DNA of 12,379 nucleotides from PHAA01 sp964584415 (GCA_964584415.1 CAZOZX010000060.1:1-12379); one strand, 5' to 3'; positions 1 to 5,741 are shown, counted from the stretch's first letter. Translations and numbers: made by a program. The notes: a model not told the origin generated them from the sequence alone.

Positions 1-42
1 TAAGACCGCCAAGGTTATGACTGCCAGGTTGCCGGGACGATA
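1..42 (+). promoter_or_regulatory. 3' part of a cyclic-di-GMP-I (GEMM-I) riboswitch aptamer, cut by the window edge
   Basis: The first bases (TAAG, then ACC, then ATGACTGCCAGGTTGCCG at about 17-34) match the 3' half of the c-di-GMP-I aptamer. In that family the core reads roughly CTAAG, a variable stem, ATGATAGCCAGGTTGCCG. The 5' half (GGCAAACC, GAAA tetraloop, GACGCAAAGCC) must lie left of the window, so the fold cannot be verified here. A terminator follows at 69-95. Bases 25-32 (CAGGTTGC) are perfectly complementary to 67-74 (GCAACCTG), the 5' arm of that terminator, giving a ready antiterminator. Inference: ligand binding frees the terminator, so c-di-GMP turns the downstream genes off. 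The call rests on remembered consensus. Confidence 0.72.
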
Positions 43-68
43 TAGGAAAGAATATCTACCTGCTATGC

Positions 69-95
69 AACCTGCATACGCAGGTTTTTTCTTTT
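69..95 (+). terminator. Intrinsic terminator, expression platform of the c-di-GMP riboswitch
   Basis: AACCTGC (69-75), loop ATAC (76-79), GCAGGTT (80-86), then a T-rich run (TTTTCTTTT, 87-95). This is a textbook intrinsic terminator placed between the aptamer remnant and the first gene. Its 5' arm can alternatively pair with aptamer bases 25-32. A smaller hairpin, GATAT (39-43) with ATATC (52-56), sits between the two and would be enclosed by the antiterminator. Confidence 0.8.
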
Positions 96-152
96 CTGTT
101 CCAGTGAGGACAGAAGAGAAATCAAATAGATCCCTTAATTATCAAAATGGAG

Positions 153-159
153 AAGGGTG
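153..159 (+). promoter_or_regulatory. Ribosome binding site that sets the start of the first gene at 165
   Basis: AAGGGTG lies 5 bases before ATG 165, with GGAG just upstream (149-152). The in-frame ATG at 147 has only A/T-rich sequence before it and no Shine-Dalgarno match, so 165 is the better start. Confidence 0.65.
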
Positions 160-164
160 ATACG

Positions 165-668
165 ATGGGTATTTCGATATTCGGTAACAGTCCCCGGGAA
201 AACCAAACAGAAATAGGATATAGCAGTACCGACAATAACAGCGACAACAAGTTTTCCCAGACCCAGGTTGATCAATTGAAAACCGAATTGATTAGGGCGC
301 GGAAAGAAATGCAGGAGTCAGAAGCCCGAATGGCGGAGCTTCAGAAAAAGCTGGATGAATTCATCAGCAAAGAAAGGCAAATAGCAGAAGTGATGATAGC
401 GGCCCAGATCAGCGCCCAGCGCACCGAAGCCCAGGCGCGGGCCAAAGCTGAGGTCCTTTTGCAGGAGGCGGATGAACAGCTGCGCCTCAAACAACAGGAA
501 ATAGAATTGCTGCAAATGAAAGCCGAGTTGTTTAAACAGGAGATATTGGAACGCCTCGACCAATACAAATTATCTATTGAAAAGATCATGAATGGCGGCG
601 AGGATACATCTTTTACGCCCATCCTGGTTGCCAAAGACCGTAAGGGCGACCATAAATTGATCGGGTAA
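165..668 (+). CDS. Coiled-coil protein, DivIVA-like in its repeats, function unknown
   Basis: A 167-aa protein I do not recognise as a named family. Residues 1-32 are polar and probably disordered. Residues about 33-137 form a nearly continuous charged helix with heptad-like spacing. Its central part (about residues 66-105: QIAEVMIAAQISAQ, then Ala/Glu/Arg-rich repeats) resembles the C-terminal coiled coil of DivIVA-type polar scaffolds. The N-terminal DivIVA membrane-binding domain is not evident, and there is no signal peptide or membrane segment. The short tail holds GEDTSF (145-150), similar to GDDTSF (497-502) in the next gene's product. It is the first gene after the riboswitch terminator, and the next gene starts 29 bases on, so the two are probably cotranscribed. 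An in-frame ATG at 147 would add 6 residues but lacks a ribosome binding site. A cytoplasmic scaffold role is inference. Confidence 0.75.
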   Translation: MGISIFGNSPRENQTEIGYSSTDNNSDNKFSQTQVDQLKTELIRARKEMQESEARMAELQKKLDEFISKERQIAEVMIAAQISAQRTEAQARAKAEVLLQEADEQLRLKQQEIELLQMKAELFKQEILERLDQYKLSIEKIMNGGEDTSFTPILVAKDRKGDHKLIG

Positions 669-697
669 ACCAACATTTCAATGCGCGAGGCGAGAGC

Positions 698-2242
698 ATG
701 CAAAACAATTTTGCTGATGTAAAAGAACAGACGCAGGATTCAGCCACTGCAAATATTATGTTAACAGAACTGAATAATATTCGTGCCCGACACCAGTGGA
801 TCATCAAACGATCGGCTGAAATATCCGCACTGATTGAGATCTTTGGGAGGCGCCAGGATTATGTCAAGGCCGCTCTGGAAGAGAGCCGGAAAATGGCTGA
901 GGAGATCGGGCAAAACGCCAAAAGGCGGGTCGATAAAGTAATGACCAATGCCCATAGGATAATCGAACCCCAGAAAGCTCAGATAATTGAGCTGGAGCGA
1001 AGAATAGCCGAGCTTAAAGATGAACTCAAGTCAAAATCAAATGGTGAGACAGAGCGGTTGGACCAATTAACCTTGTCCCCTGAGTCCGATTATTCTGGAA
1101 TAGAATCACCCTATTCAGAATATTCTTATGAGAATGAAAGCTATGATCAGCAAATCCCGGCCGCAACACCGCTGGGGCAAATCTGCGCTTTGGAGCTGAA
1201 TGGCGGTTGCCAGACTGATAATTCGGTTATACCGCAGGAAATAGCTCCAGCTTCAGGGATTGATCCCGACACTTTAACACCGGAACAAATAAAGTCTTAC
1301 ATAGACCGGGCAGCCGGCCTGGGGATTAAGGGTCATGATCCAATGGACACCCCGGCCAGCCCAACAGAATTCTTGATGCATGGGCCTTATAACATAGAGG
1401 GCGTTGCAGCTGCCAGTGGATCTGAAAAGGCCGATTTACCTCCTCAAAACAATAACCAGAGGCAATTTTCCTTGCGTGAACCGGAGAATGAGGAGACGTT
1501 TACATATCAATCTAAAAACTGTGAATCAACCGAACCAGTTGAAACCTTTCTGCAAACCGCTCTGAAAAAGGAATATTCTTTACGAGAGCAACCTGCAGAA
1601 TCGACCGTAGAACATGCTAATGAACCCACAGATATTCCGAATACTCCGCCGATGTCAGTGATTGCTGGTGAAAATCATTATTCTCGGATATTACTTCAGT
1701 CCGGCCAGTCGATACCGCCGCCATTGACGGAGGAGACAGAAAGCCCTAATATCATGCACTTGGATGTCTTTATAGACACACGTCACCATCATAATAATGA
1801 TTCAGCGAAATGTGACGTGCATAACCACCGCTGGCAGATAAAAGTCGAGGTCGAGGTACCTCAAAATAAAAACCACGAGATAGGATATGGCCAGGTATTG
1901 GCCGCATTAACCGCTACACTTTCGCGTTTTGACAATGTTTTGCTTAATGACATATTCCCCTTTGACCATATTCAATCCAGTCATGAAAACATAGCTTCAT
2001 ACTTTTTCAACTGTCTGGAAGATACACTGGTGATGAAAGAACTGCGTTTGATTGAGGTAGGTTTGTGGGAAAAGCAGTCCCTGGTTATACAAGTCCGTGG
2101 CAGGAACAGGGACTTTGACGAATTGCTTAAGGGAGAGGACATTTTGGAGCGCACGCGGGGCAGTCTTTTCCGGGAGGCTTCTGAGGGAGATGACACTTCA
2201 TTTAAGAAAATGCTTGGTATGATGTTCAAAGGTAAAAACTAA
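698..2242 (+). CDS. Coiled-coil / disordered linker / PTPS-QueD-like domain fusion protein
   Basis: A 514-aa, three-part cytoplasmic protein. Residues about 20-115 are helical and coiled-coil, with a DivIVA-like stretch around 55-90. Residues about 116-352 are polar, acidic and proline-containing, probably disordered, with one likely helix near 192-212 and a repeated [FY]SLRE motif at 257-261 and 293-297. Residues 353 to about 477 resemble the 6-pyruvoyl-tetrahydropterin synthase / QueD fold. H363 and the HNH at 375-377 sit where the zinc histidines are expected; FDNVLLND (411-418) corresponds to the LDHxxLN segment; HEN (429-431) to the PTxEN helix; WE (457-458) to the late ET motif. The catalytic LDH histidine is Asn413, and C372 is one position off the expected cysteine. 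The C-terminal end is basic. The next gene encodes a paralogue of this domain. The PTPS assignment is by eye; biological function is unknown. Confidence 0.75.
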   Translation: MQNNFADVKEQTQDSATANIMLTELNNIRARHQWIIKRSAEISALIEIFGRRQDYVKAALEESRKMAEEIGQNAKRRVDKVMTNAHRIIEPQKAQIIELERRIAELKDELKSKSNGETERLDQLTLSPESDYSGIESPYSEYSYENESYDQQIPAATPLGQICALELNGGCQTDNSVIPQEIAPASGIDPDTLTPEQIKSYIDRAAGLGIKGHDPMDTPASPTEFLMHGPYNIEGVAAASGSEKADLPPQNNNQRQFSLREPENEETFTYQSKNCESTEPVETFLQTALKKEYSLREQPAESTVEHANEPTDIPNTPPMSVIAGENHYSRILLQSGQSIPPPLTEETESPNIMHLDVFIDTRHHHNNDSAKCDVHNHRWQIKVEVEVPQNKNHEIGYGQVLAALTATLSRFDNVLLNDIFPFDHIQSSHENIASYFFNCLEDTLVMKELRLIEVGLWEKQSLVIQVRGRNRDFDELLKGEDILERTRGSLFREASEGDDTSFKKMLGMMFKGKN

Positions 2243-2276
2243 AGGCTTATATACCCGCACTTTTAATAATTGAGCA

Positions 2277-2282
2277 GAGGAG
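2277..2282 (+). promoter_or_regulatory. Ribosome binding site that sets the start at 2291
   Basis: GAGGAG lies 8 bases before ATG 2291. A longer frame opens at TTG 2270, but that codon lies upstream of the Shine-Dalgarno itself and has none of its own. The paralogous domain in the preceding gene also aligns from the residue encoded at 2291. Confidence 0.75.
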
Positions 2283-2290
2283 AATTTACC

Positions 2291-2785
2291 ATGGATCTGG
2301 ATGTATTTATTGATTCACGTCACAGCCAATCATTTGGCGCAGTCACCGTGCCGGTTCACAAACATCGCTGGCAGGTTCGAATAATTGTCGAAGATCCGGG
2401 GGAGGATCATGCGGTAGTACGATATAGCAAGGTCCTATCAGCCGTGACCTCGACTCTGCAGAGATATGACGGGGTGATCCTGAATGAGGTTTTTCCGTTT
2501 ATGACAATTGAACCTACCCACGCTAACGTTGCTATGTACTTTTTTAATTGCCTCGAGGACACCCTGGCTATAATGGACCTGAATCTCATCGAGATCAGTA
2601 TGTGGGAGGATCAGGACCTGGTCAAGCAGGTGAAACGGCGCAGCAAAAAGTTGGATGAAATGGTCCGGGGCGAGGATATGTTAACGAATATGCGGCAGGG
2701 ACTGCCCGATCAGGTCGTTATCCAACCGACCCCCATCAAAAAGCGCCTGGCCAAAATGCTTAATACCGCCACCCGTTCTTTATAA
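2291..2785 (+). CDS. Stand-alone PTPS/QueD-like domain protein, probably catalytically altered
   Basis: A 164-aa protein paralogous to the C-terminal domain of the preceding gene's product. They share LDVFID, RH, HRWQ, the YFFNCLEDTL block and GED(M/I)L, with roughly half of core positions identical by eye. PTPS/QueD-like landmarks are H11, H23 and H25 (zinc histidines), YDGVILNE (59-66) at the LDHxxLN position, PTHAN (75-79) at PTxEN, and WE (105-106) at the late glutamate motif. The catalytic histidine is replaced by Gly61, and no cysteine precedes the HxH motif, so ordinary carboxytetrahydropterin or pyruvoyltetrahydropterin synthesis is doubtful. Residues about 112-130 are charged and helical, and the C-terminus is basic (about 148-164). 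It lies 48 bases after the preceding gene and is probably in the same operon. PTPS-family enzymes form trimers or hexamers, so hetero-oligomers with the preceding protein are possible (inference). Confidence 0.75.
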   Translation: MDLDVFIDSRHSQSFGAVTVPVHKHRWQVRIIVEDPGEDHAVVRYSKVLSAVTSTLQRYDGVILNEVFPFMTIEPTHANVAMYFFNCLEDTLAIMDLNLIEISMWEDQDLVKQVKRRSKKLDEMVRGEDMLTNMRQGLPDQVVIQPTPIKKRLAKMLNTATRSL

Positions 2786-2863
2786 ATCCTGGTTTTGAAC
2801 TCCATTAATCCAGATCTGGTGTAAACCTATTGGTGAGAAAACCAACTAACCCGAGTCAAATTA

Positions 2864-2895
2864 AAAGCCTGCAGCCATGGAGGGGTGCAGGCTTT
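2864..2895 (+). terminator. Perfect 10-bp stem hairpin, probable terminator of the upstream genes
   Basis: AAAGCCTGCA (2864-2873) pairs perfectly with TGCAGGCTTT (2886-2895) around a 12-base loop. On the + strand only the three Ts in the stem form the tail (GCTGC follows), so termination would be moderate. Read on the - strand, the hairpin is followed by TTTTAATTT, a better U-tract. It lies between the last PTPS-like gene and the purine operon promoter and probably insulates the two. Confidence 0.5.
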
Positions 2896-2914
2896 GCTGC
2901 GGATGCGCTTAAAG

Positions 2915-2943
2915 TTGACAGGGAGAACAAGCTTTGCTAATAT
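2915..2943 (+). promoter_or_regulatory. Near-consensus sigma-A promoter of the purine operon
   Basis: TTGACA (2915-2920), a 17-base spacer, and TAATAT (2938-2943). The -35 box is a perfect match and the -10 box differs from TATAAT at two positions. Transcription is expected to begin near 2949-2951, about 25 bases before the riboswitch aptamer. No other promoter of comparable quality is seen between the upstream genes and purE. Confidence 0.8.
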
Positions 2944-2972
2944 CAGGGTAAATAATCGAATATGCGAGAAAC

Positions 2973-3082
2973 GCGAAAGTGTGTCTAGGGTTCCGCACAG
3001 TAAAGCGTGGACAGGTCCGAGTGACACAGGCGCCGTGGCGCTACACCGTATAGGGACAAAAGCCCAGGCGGATAGGTTTCGT
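2973..3082 (+). promoter_or_regulatory. PRPP riboswitch (ykkC subtype 2b aptamer)
   Basis: Conserved ykkC-family blocks are visible: CTAGGGTTCCGC (2985-2996), GGTCCGAG (3014-3021), and GGGACAAAAGCCC (3053-3065) followed by AGGCGGATAGG. Helices seen are GAAA (2975-2978) with TTTC (3077-3080), TGTGTC (2980-2985) with GACACA (3023-3028), and a GC-rich hairpin at 3030-3042. ykkC subtypes bind guanidine, ppGpp, PRPP or nucleoside diphosphates. Subtype 2b senses PRPP and typically precedes purine genes, and the sequence closely resembles the Thermoanaerobacter PRPP aptamer as I remember it. PRPP binding should favour operon expression by blocking the downstream terminator. The class is clear; the ligand is inferred from resemblance and context. 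Confidence 0.85.
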
Positions 3083-3118
3083 AAAGAACCTGTTCTAACT
3101 GGGCTTAAGCTGTTTATT
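3060..3118 (+). terminator. Riboswitch-controlled terminator before purE
   Basis: AAGCCCAG (3060-3067) pairs perfectly with CTGGGCTT (3099-3106), enclosing an inner hairpin (3071-3095, with AGGTT 3074-3078 pairing with AACCT 3087-3091). An imperfect U-run follows (TGTTTATTT, 3111-3119). The 5' arm is the GCCC of the aptamer's conserved GGGACAAAAGCCC block, and the inner hairpin uses the 3' strand of the closing helix. Aptamer and terminator are therefore mutually exclusive, as expected of an ON switch. Confidence 0.7.
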
Positions 3119-3155
3119 TAGGAAATATTATTGCTATTGAGGAGTGTGGGACAAG

Positions 3156-3677
3156 ATGCCCGTCGTTGGTATTATTATGGGGAGCGATTCAGACCTTCCT
3201 ATTATGAAGGAAACGGCCGATGTACTGCTGGAGTTCGGGGTGAGCTTCGATGTAACTGTCTGTTCGGCTCATCGCCTGCCCGCAGAGACAGCCGATTATG
3301 CCTCGGGAGCCAGGGAGCGAGGGATAAAAGTGATTATCGCCGGCGCTGGAGGAGCAGCTCACCTGCCTGGAGTCATAGCCGCCTATACTACCCTTCCGGT
3401 TATAGGAGTACCTATCAAAACCAGTACTCTTTCAGGGGTCGATTCACTTTACTCTATCGTACAAATGCCCAAAGGAATTCCCGTCGCTACCGTGGCCATT
3501 AACGGGAGTGCCAACGCCGGATTATTGGCTGTGGAAATGTTGGCCCTGCAGGATGAGGTTTTGAGCAGTAAACTAACCGCCTATCGTTCTCGAATGGCGG
3601 CAGGCGTACTTGAAAAGGACCTTAAACTTAAGGCGATGGGTATTGAGAGTTACCTGAAAGGCAAGGGGGAGCAATAA
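3156..3677 (+). CDS. purE: N5-carboxyaminoimidazole ribonucleotide mutase (class I PurE)
   Basis: A cytoplasmic enzyme of 173 aa that forms CAIR, step 6 of IMP synthesis. Family motifs are GSDSDLP (9-15) at the phosphate-binding N-terminus, the catalytic SAHR (37-40), and GAGGAAHLPG (63-72). SAHR rather than SAHK, with the GGAAHLPG loop, marks class I, which takes N5-CAIR made by PurK rather than AIR plus CO2. No purK follows, whereas B. subtilis has purEK. ATG 3156 gives the usual N-terminus (MPVVGIIMGSDSD); the frame extends to GTG 3144, but that codon overlaps the AGGAG ribosome binding site (3140-3144). This is the first gene after the PRPP riboswitch. Its stop shares one base with the purB start. 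Confidence 0.96.
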   Translation: MPVVGIIMGSDSDLPIMKETADVLLEFGVSFDVTVCSAHRLPAETADYASGARERGIKVIIAGAGGAAHLPGVIAAYTTLPVIGVPIKTSTLSGVDSLYSIVQMPKGIPVATVAINGSANAGLLAVEMLALQDEVLSSKLTAYRSRMAAGVLEKDLKLKAMGIESYLKGKGEQ

Positions 3678-4972
3678 TGATAGGGAGATATACCCTGCCC
3701 GCGATGGGGGCAATATGGTCTGAGGAAAATAAGCTGCGCAACTGGCTGAAGATTGAAGTTGCTGCTTGTGAAGGCTGGGCCCAACTGGGCAAAATACCGG
3801 AGGAGGCTGTAGCTGTAATACAGGCAAAAGCAGACTTCAACGTCGAGCGGGTGCATGAGATCGAAAACGAAGTGCGCCATGATGTAATCGCCTTTCTGAC
3901 CAATGTAGGAGAATATGTAGGGGATGAATCCAAGTACATCCACCTGGGAATGACCTCCTCGGATATTTTAGATACCGGACTGGCTATGCAGATGCGGGAT
4001 TCTGTGGATATTATCAGGGATAAACTGGAGACACTGAAGAATATTATCGCCGGATTGGCAAAAAAATATAAATATACCCTTTGTATTGGCCGTACTCACG
4101 GAGTTCATGGCGAACCAACCACATTCGGTCTCAAGATGGCGGTTTGGTACAGCGAGATAGAGCGCAGCCTGACCAGATTGGATCAGGCCCAGGCAGTGAT
4201 AGCCGGCGGAGCCATTTCCGGTGCGGTCGGTAACTTTGCTCACTTGGATCCCAAGGTGGAAGAATACGTGTGCAGCAAACTGGGCTTGCAGGTTTGTCCT
4301 GTTTCTACCCAAATAATCCAGCGCGATCGTCATGCACAGCTTATGACCACCCTGGCGGTAATTGCCAGTTCCCTGGAGAAAATGGCTACCGAGGTCCGTA
4401 ACCTGCAGCGTACCGAAGTACTGGAGGTTGAAGAACCCTTTCAGAAAGGGCAGAAGGGATCATCGGCTATGCCTCATAAACGTAATCCCATGATGAGCGA
4501 ACGAGTAGCTGGATTATCCCGGGTATTAAGAGGTAATGCCGTGGCTGCCCTGGAAAATGTCTCGTTATGGCATGAGCGGGACTTGACTCATTCTTCAGTG
4601 GAGCGGGTTATCATTCCCGATAGCTGTATCCTCTTGGATTACATGCTGGAGAAATTTATCGGGGTGGTGAAAGGCCTGGTTGTTTATGAAGACAATATGG
4701 CTTGTAATGTAGAGAAAACATTGGGATTAGTATTCTCCCAGCAATTGCTCCTGGCCTTGGTCGGCAAAGGACTTTTACGGGAGGATGCCTATCAGTTGGT
4801 GCAGTCGACAGCCATGCAAAGTTGGGCCGATAGAACCGACTTCAAAGCCATGGTTATGCAAGACGCGAACATTATGGGCTATTTAACCACGGAGGAGATA
4901 GAAAACATATTTAATTATGGTATTTATACGGCCAAGGTTGATTATATCTTTGAACGCTGCGGCTTATATTAA
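3677..4972 (+). CDS. purB: Adenylosuccinate lyase
   Basis: A 431-aa homotetrameric lyase of the fumarase/aspartase superfamily. It splits SAICAR to AICAR plus fumarate in IMP synthesis, and adenylosuccinate to AMP plus fumarate. The superfamily signature GSSAMPHKRNP occupies residues 261-271, with catalytic Ser263 in the flexible loop. H68, H89, H141, K268 and E275 fall at the same numbers as the catalytic and binding residues I recall for the B. subtilis enzyme, which has the same length. Start ATG 3677 overlaps the purE stop (TAATG) and gives the family N-terminus MIGRYTLPAMGAIWSEENK, so the two are probably translationally coupled. No anomaly is seen. Confidence 0.97.
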   Translation: MIGRYTLPAMGAIWSEENKLRNWLKIEVAACEGWAQLGKIPEEAVAVIQAKADFNVERVHEIENEVRHDVIAFLTNVGEYVGDESKYIHLGMTSSDILDTGLAMQMRDSVDIIRDKLETLKNIIAGLAKKYKYTLCIGRTHGVHGEPTTFGLKMAVWYSEIERSLTRLDQAQAVIAGGAISGAVGNFAHLDPKVEEYVCSKLGLQVCPVSTQIIQRDRHAQLMTTLAVIASSLEKMATEVRNLQRTEVLEVEEPFQKGQKGSSAMPHKRNPMMSERVAGLSRVLRGNAVAALENVSLWHERDLTHSSVERVIIPDSCILLDYMLEKFIGVVKGLVVYEDNMACNVEKTLGLVFSQQLLLALVGKGLLREDAYQLVQSTAMQSWADRTDFKAMVMQDANIMGYLTTEEIENIFNYGIYTAKVDYIFERCGLY

Positions 4973-4977
4973 GAGAT

Positions 4978-4982
4978 GGAGG
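4978..4982 (+). promoter_or_regulatory. Ribosome binding site that sets the purC start at 4991
   Basis: GGAGG lies 8 bases before ATG 4991. An in-frame ATG at 4976 overlaps this site and has no Shine-Dalgarno of its own, so the five residues it would add are probably not translated. Confidence 0.75.
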
Positions 4983-4990
4983 CAGGGAAG

Positions 4991-5704
4991 ATGACGGCAG
5001 GGAAACTTCTATATGAAGGCAAGGCAAAGCAGATTTATTCCACAGATAACGACCAGGAATTTTTAATGAAATACAAGGATGACGCCACCGCCTTCGATGG
5101 TACCAAAAAGGGCGTTATTACTAATAAAGGTATTGTAAATAACCGCGTTTCCAATCTTCTGTTCAAACTGCTGGAACAGGAGGGGATTGAGACCCACCTG
5201 ATCAAACAAATTGATGATCGCAACGTATTGGTTAAAAGCCTGCAGATCATTCCCGTCGAAGTGGTCACCAGGAACGTGGTGGCCGGCAGCCTGGCCAACC
5301 GGGTAGGCAAAGAAGAGGGGTACCCTTTGGCATCGCCCATTTTAGAACTCTATTATAAAAATGATGATTTGCATGATCCTATGATTAATGAATTTCATGC
5401 CCGGGCCTTGGGCTGGGCCACCCAGGAGCAGCTCGATGCCATGCAGAACCAGGCCCTTAAAATAAATCAGGTGCTCACTAAATTCTTTGATTCGATTGGC
5501 ATCATCCTGGTGGATTTTAAACTGGAATTCGGGGTTTATAAAGGGCGGGTCATACTGGGCGATGAAATCTCCCCTGACACCTGCCGTTTGTGGGATAAAG
5601 AAAGTTTAGAGAAATTGGATAAAGATCGTTTCCGCCGGGATTTGGGCAAGGAGGAAGAGGCCTACCAGGAGGTAGTTAGGCGTATAGAAGCTGCTCTGGT
5701 TTAA
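4991..5704 (+). CDS. purC: Phosphoribosylaminoimidazole-succinocarboxamide synthase
   Basis: SAICAR synthetase, 237 aa, typical bacterial length. It joins CAIR and aspartate using ATP to give SAICAR, the substrate of PurB encoded just upstream. Visible motifs are the nucleotide-binding YEGKAKQIY (8-16), DDATAFDG (30-37), VVTRNVVAGS (91-100), VDFKLEFG (174-181) and the metal/substrate-binding GDEISPDTCRLWD (190-202). It begins 18 bases after purB and ends 37 bases before purS, the largest gap inside the operon. That gap holds only the purS ribosome binding site and no evident promoter or terminator. Confidence 0.96.
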   Translation: MTAGKLLYEGKAKQIYSTDNDQEFLMKYKDDATAFDGTKKGVITNKGIVNNRVSNLLFKLLEQEGIETHLIKQIDDRNVLVKSLQIIPVEVVTRNVVAGSLANRVGKEEGYPLASPILELYYKNDDLHDPMINEFHARALGWATQEQLDAMQNQALKINQVLTKFFDSIGIILVDFKLEFGVYKGRVILGDEISPDTCRLWDKESLEKLDKDRFRRDLGKEEEAYQEVVRRIEAALV

Positions 5705-5741
5705 CCAAAATTTTGCGCACCGCGCTCAGGGGGTAAATGAG

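Noticed and set aside
2..146. Open frame through the left edge as the end of an upstream protein gene
   Set aside because: It would read through a strong intrinsic terminator, and the same bases match the c-di-GMP aptamer core better.
2786..2972. Possible guanine (purine) riboswitch upstream of the PRPP aptamer, as in known tandem arrangements
   Set aside because: The purine aptamer landmarks (TATAA, GTTTCTACC-like and CCGTAAA-type loops) are not found, and the predicted transcription start leaves no room.
2973..3082. Guanidine-I or ppGpp reading of the ykkC aptamer
   Set aside because: Guanidine-I switches usually precede guanidine transporters and urea carboxylase-type genes, and ppGpp switches precede amino-acid genes. 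This one precedes a purine operon and resembles PRPP aptamers. Biochemistry could still overturn this.
2885..3121. 78-codon open frame on the + strand between the PTPS-like gene and purE
   Set aside because: It runs straight through the promoter and riboswitch, starts in the terminator hairpin, and its translation shows no family resemblance.
3131..3502. 123-codon open frame on the + strand overlapping purE
   Set aside because: It is a different frame of purE. Its Arg/Ser/Tyr-rich translation is typical of an off-frame shadow, and purE has full motif support.
5705..5741. Internal promoter or terminator in the purC-purS gap
   Set aside because: Only 37 bases, with no -35/-10 pair or stem followed by a T-run; it carries just the purS ribosome binding site.
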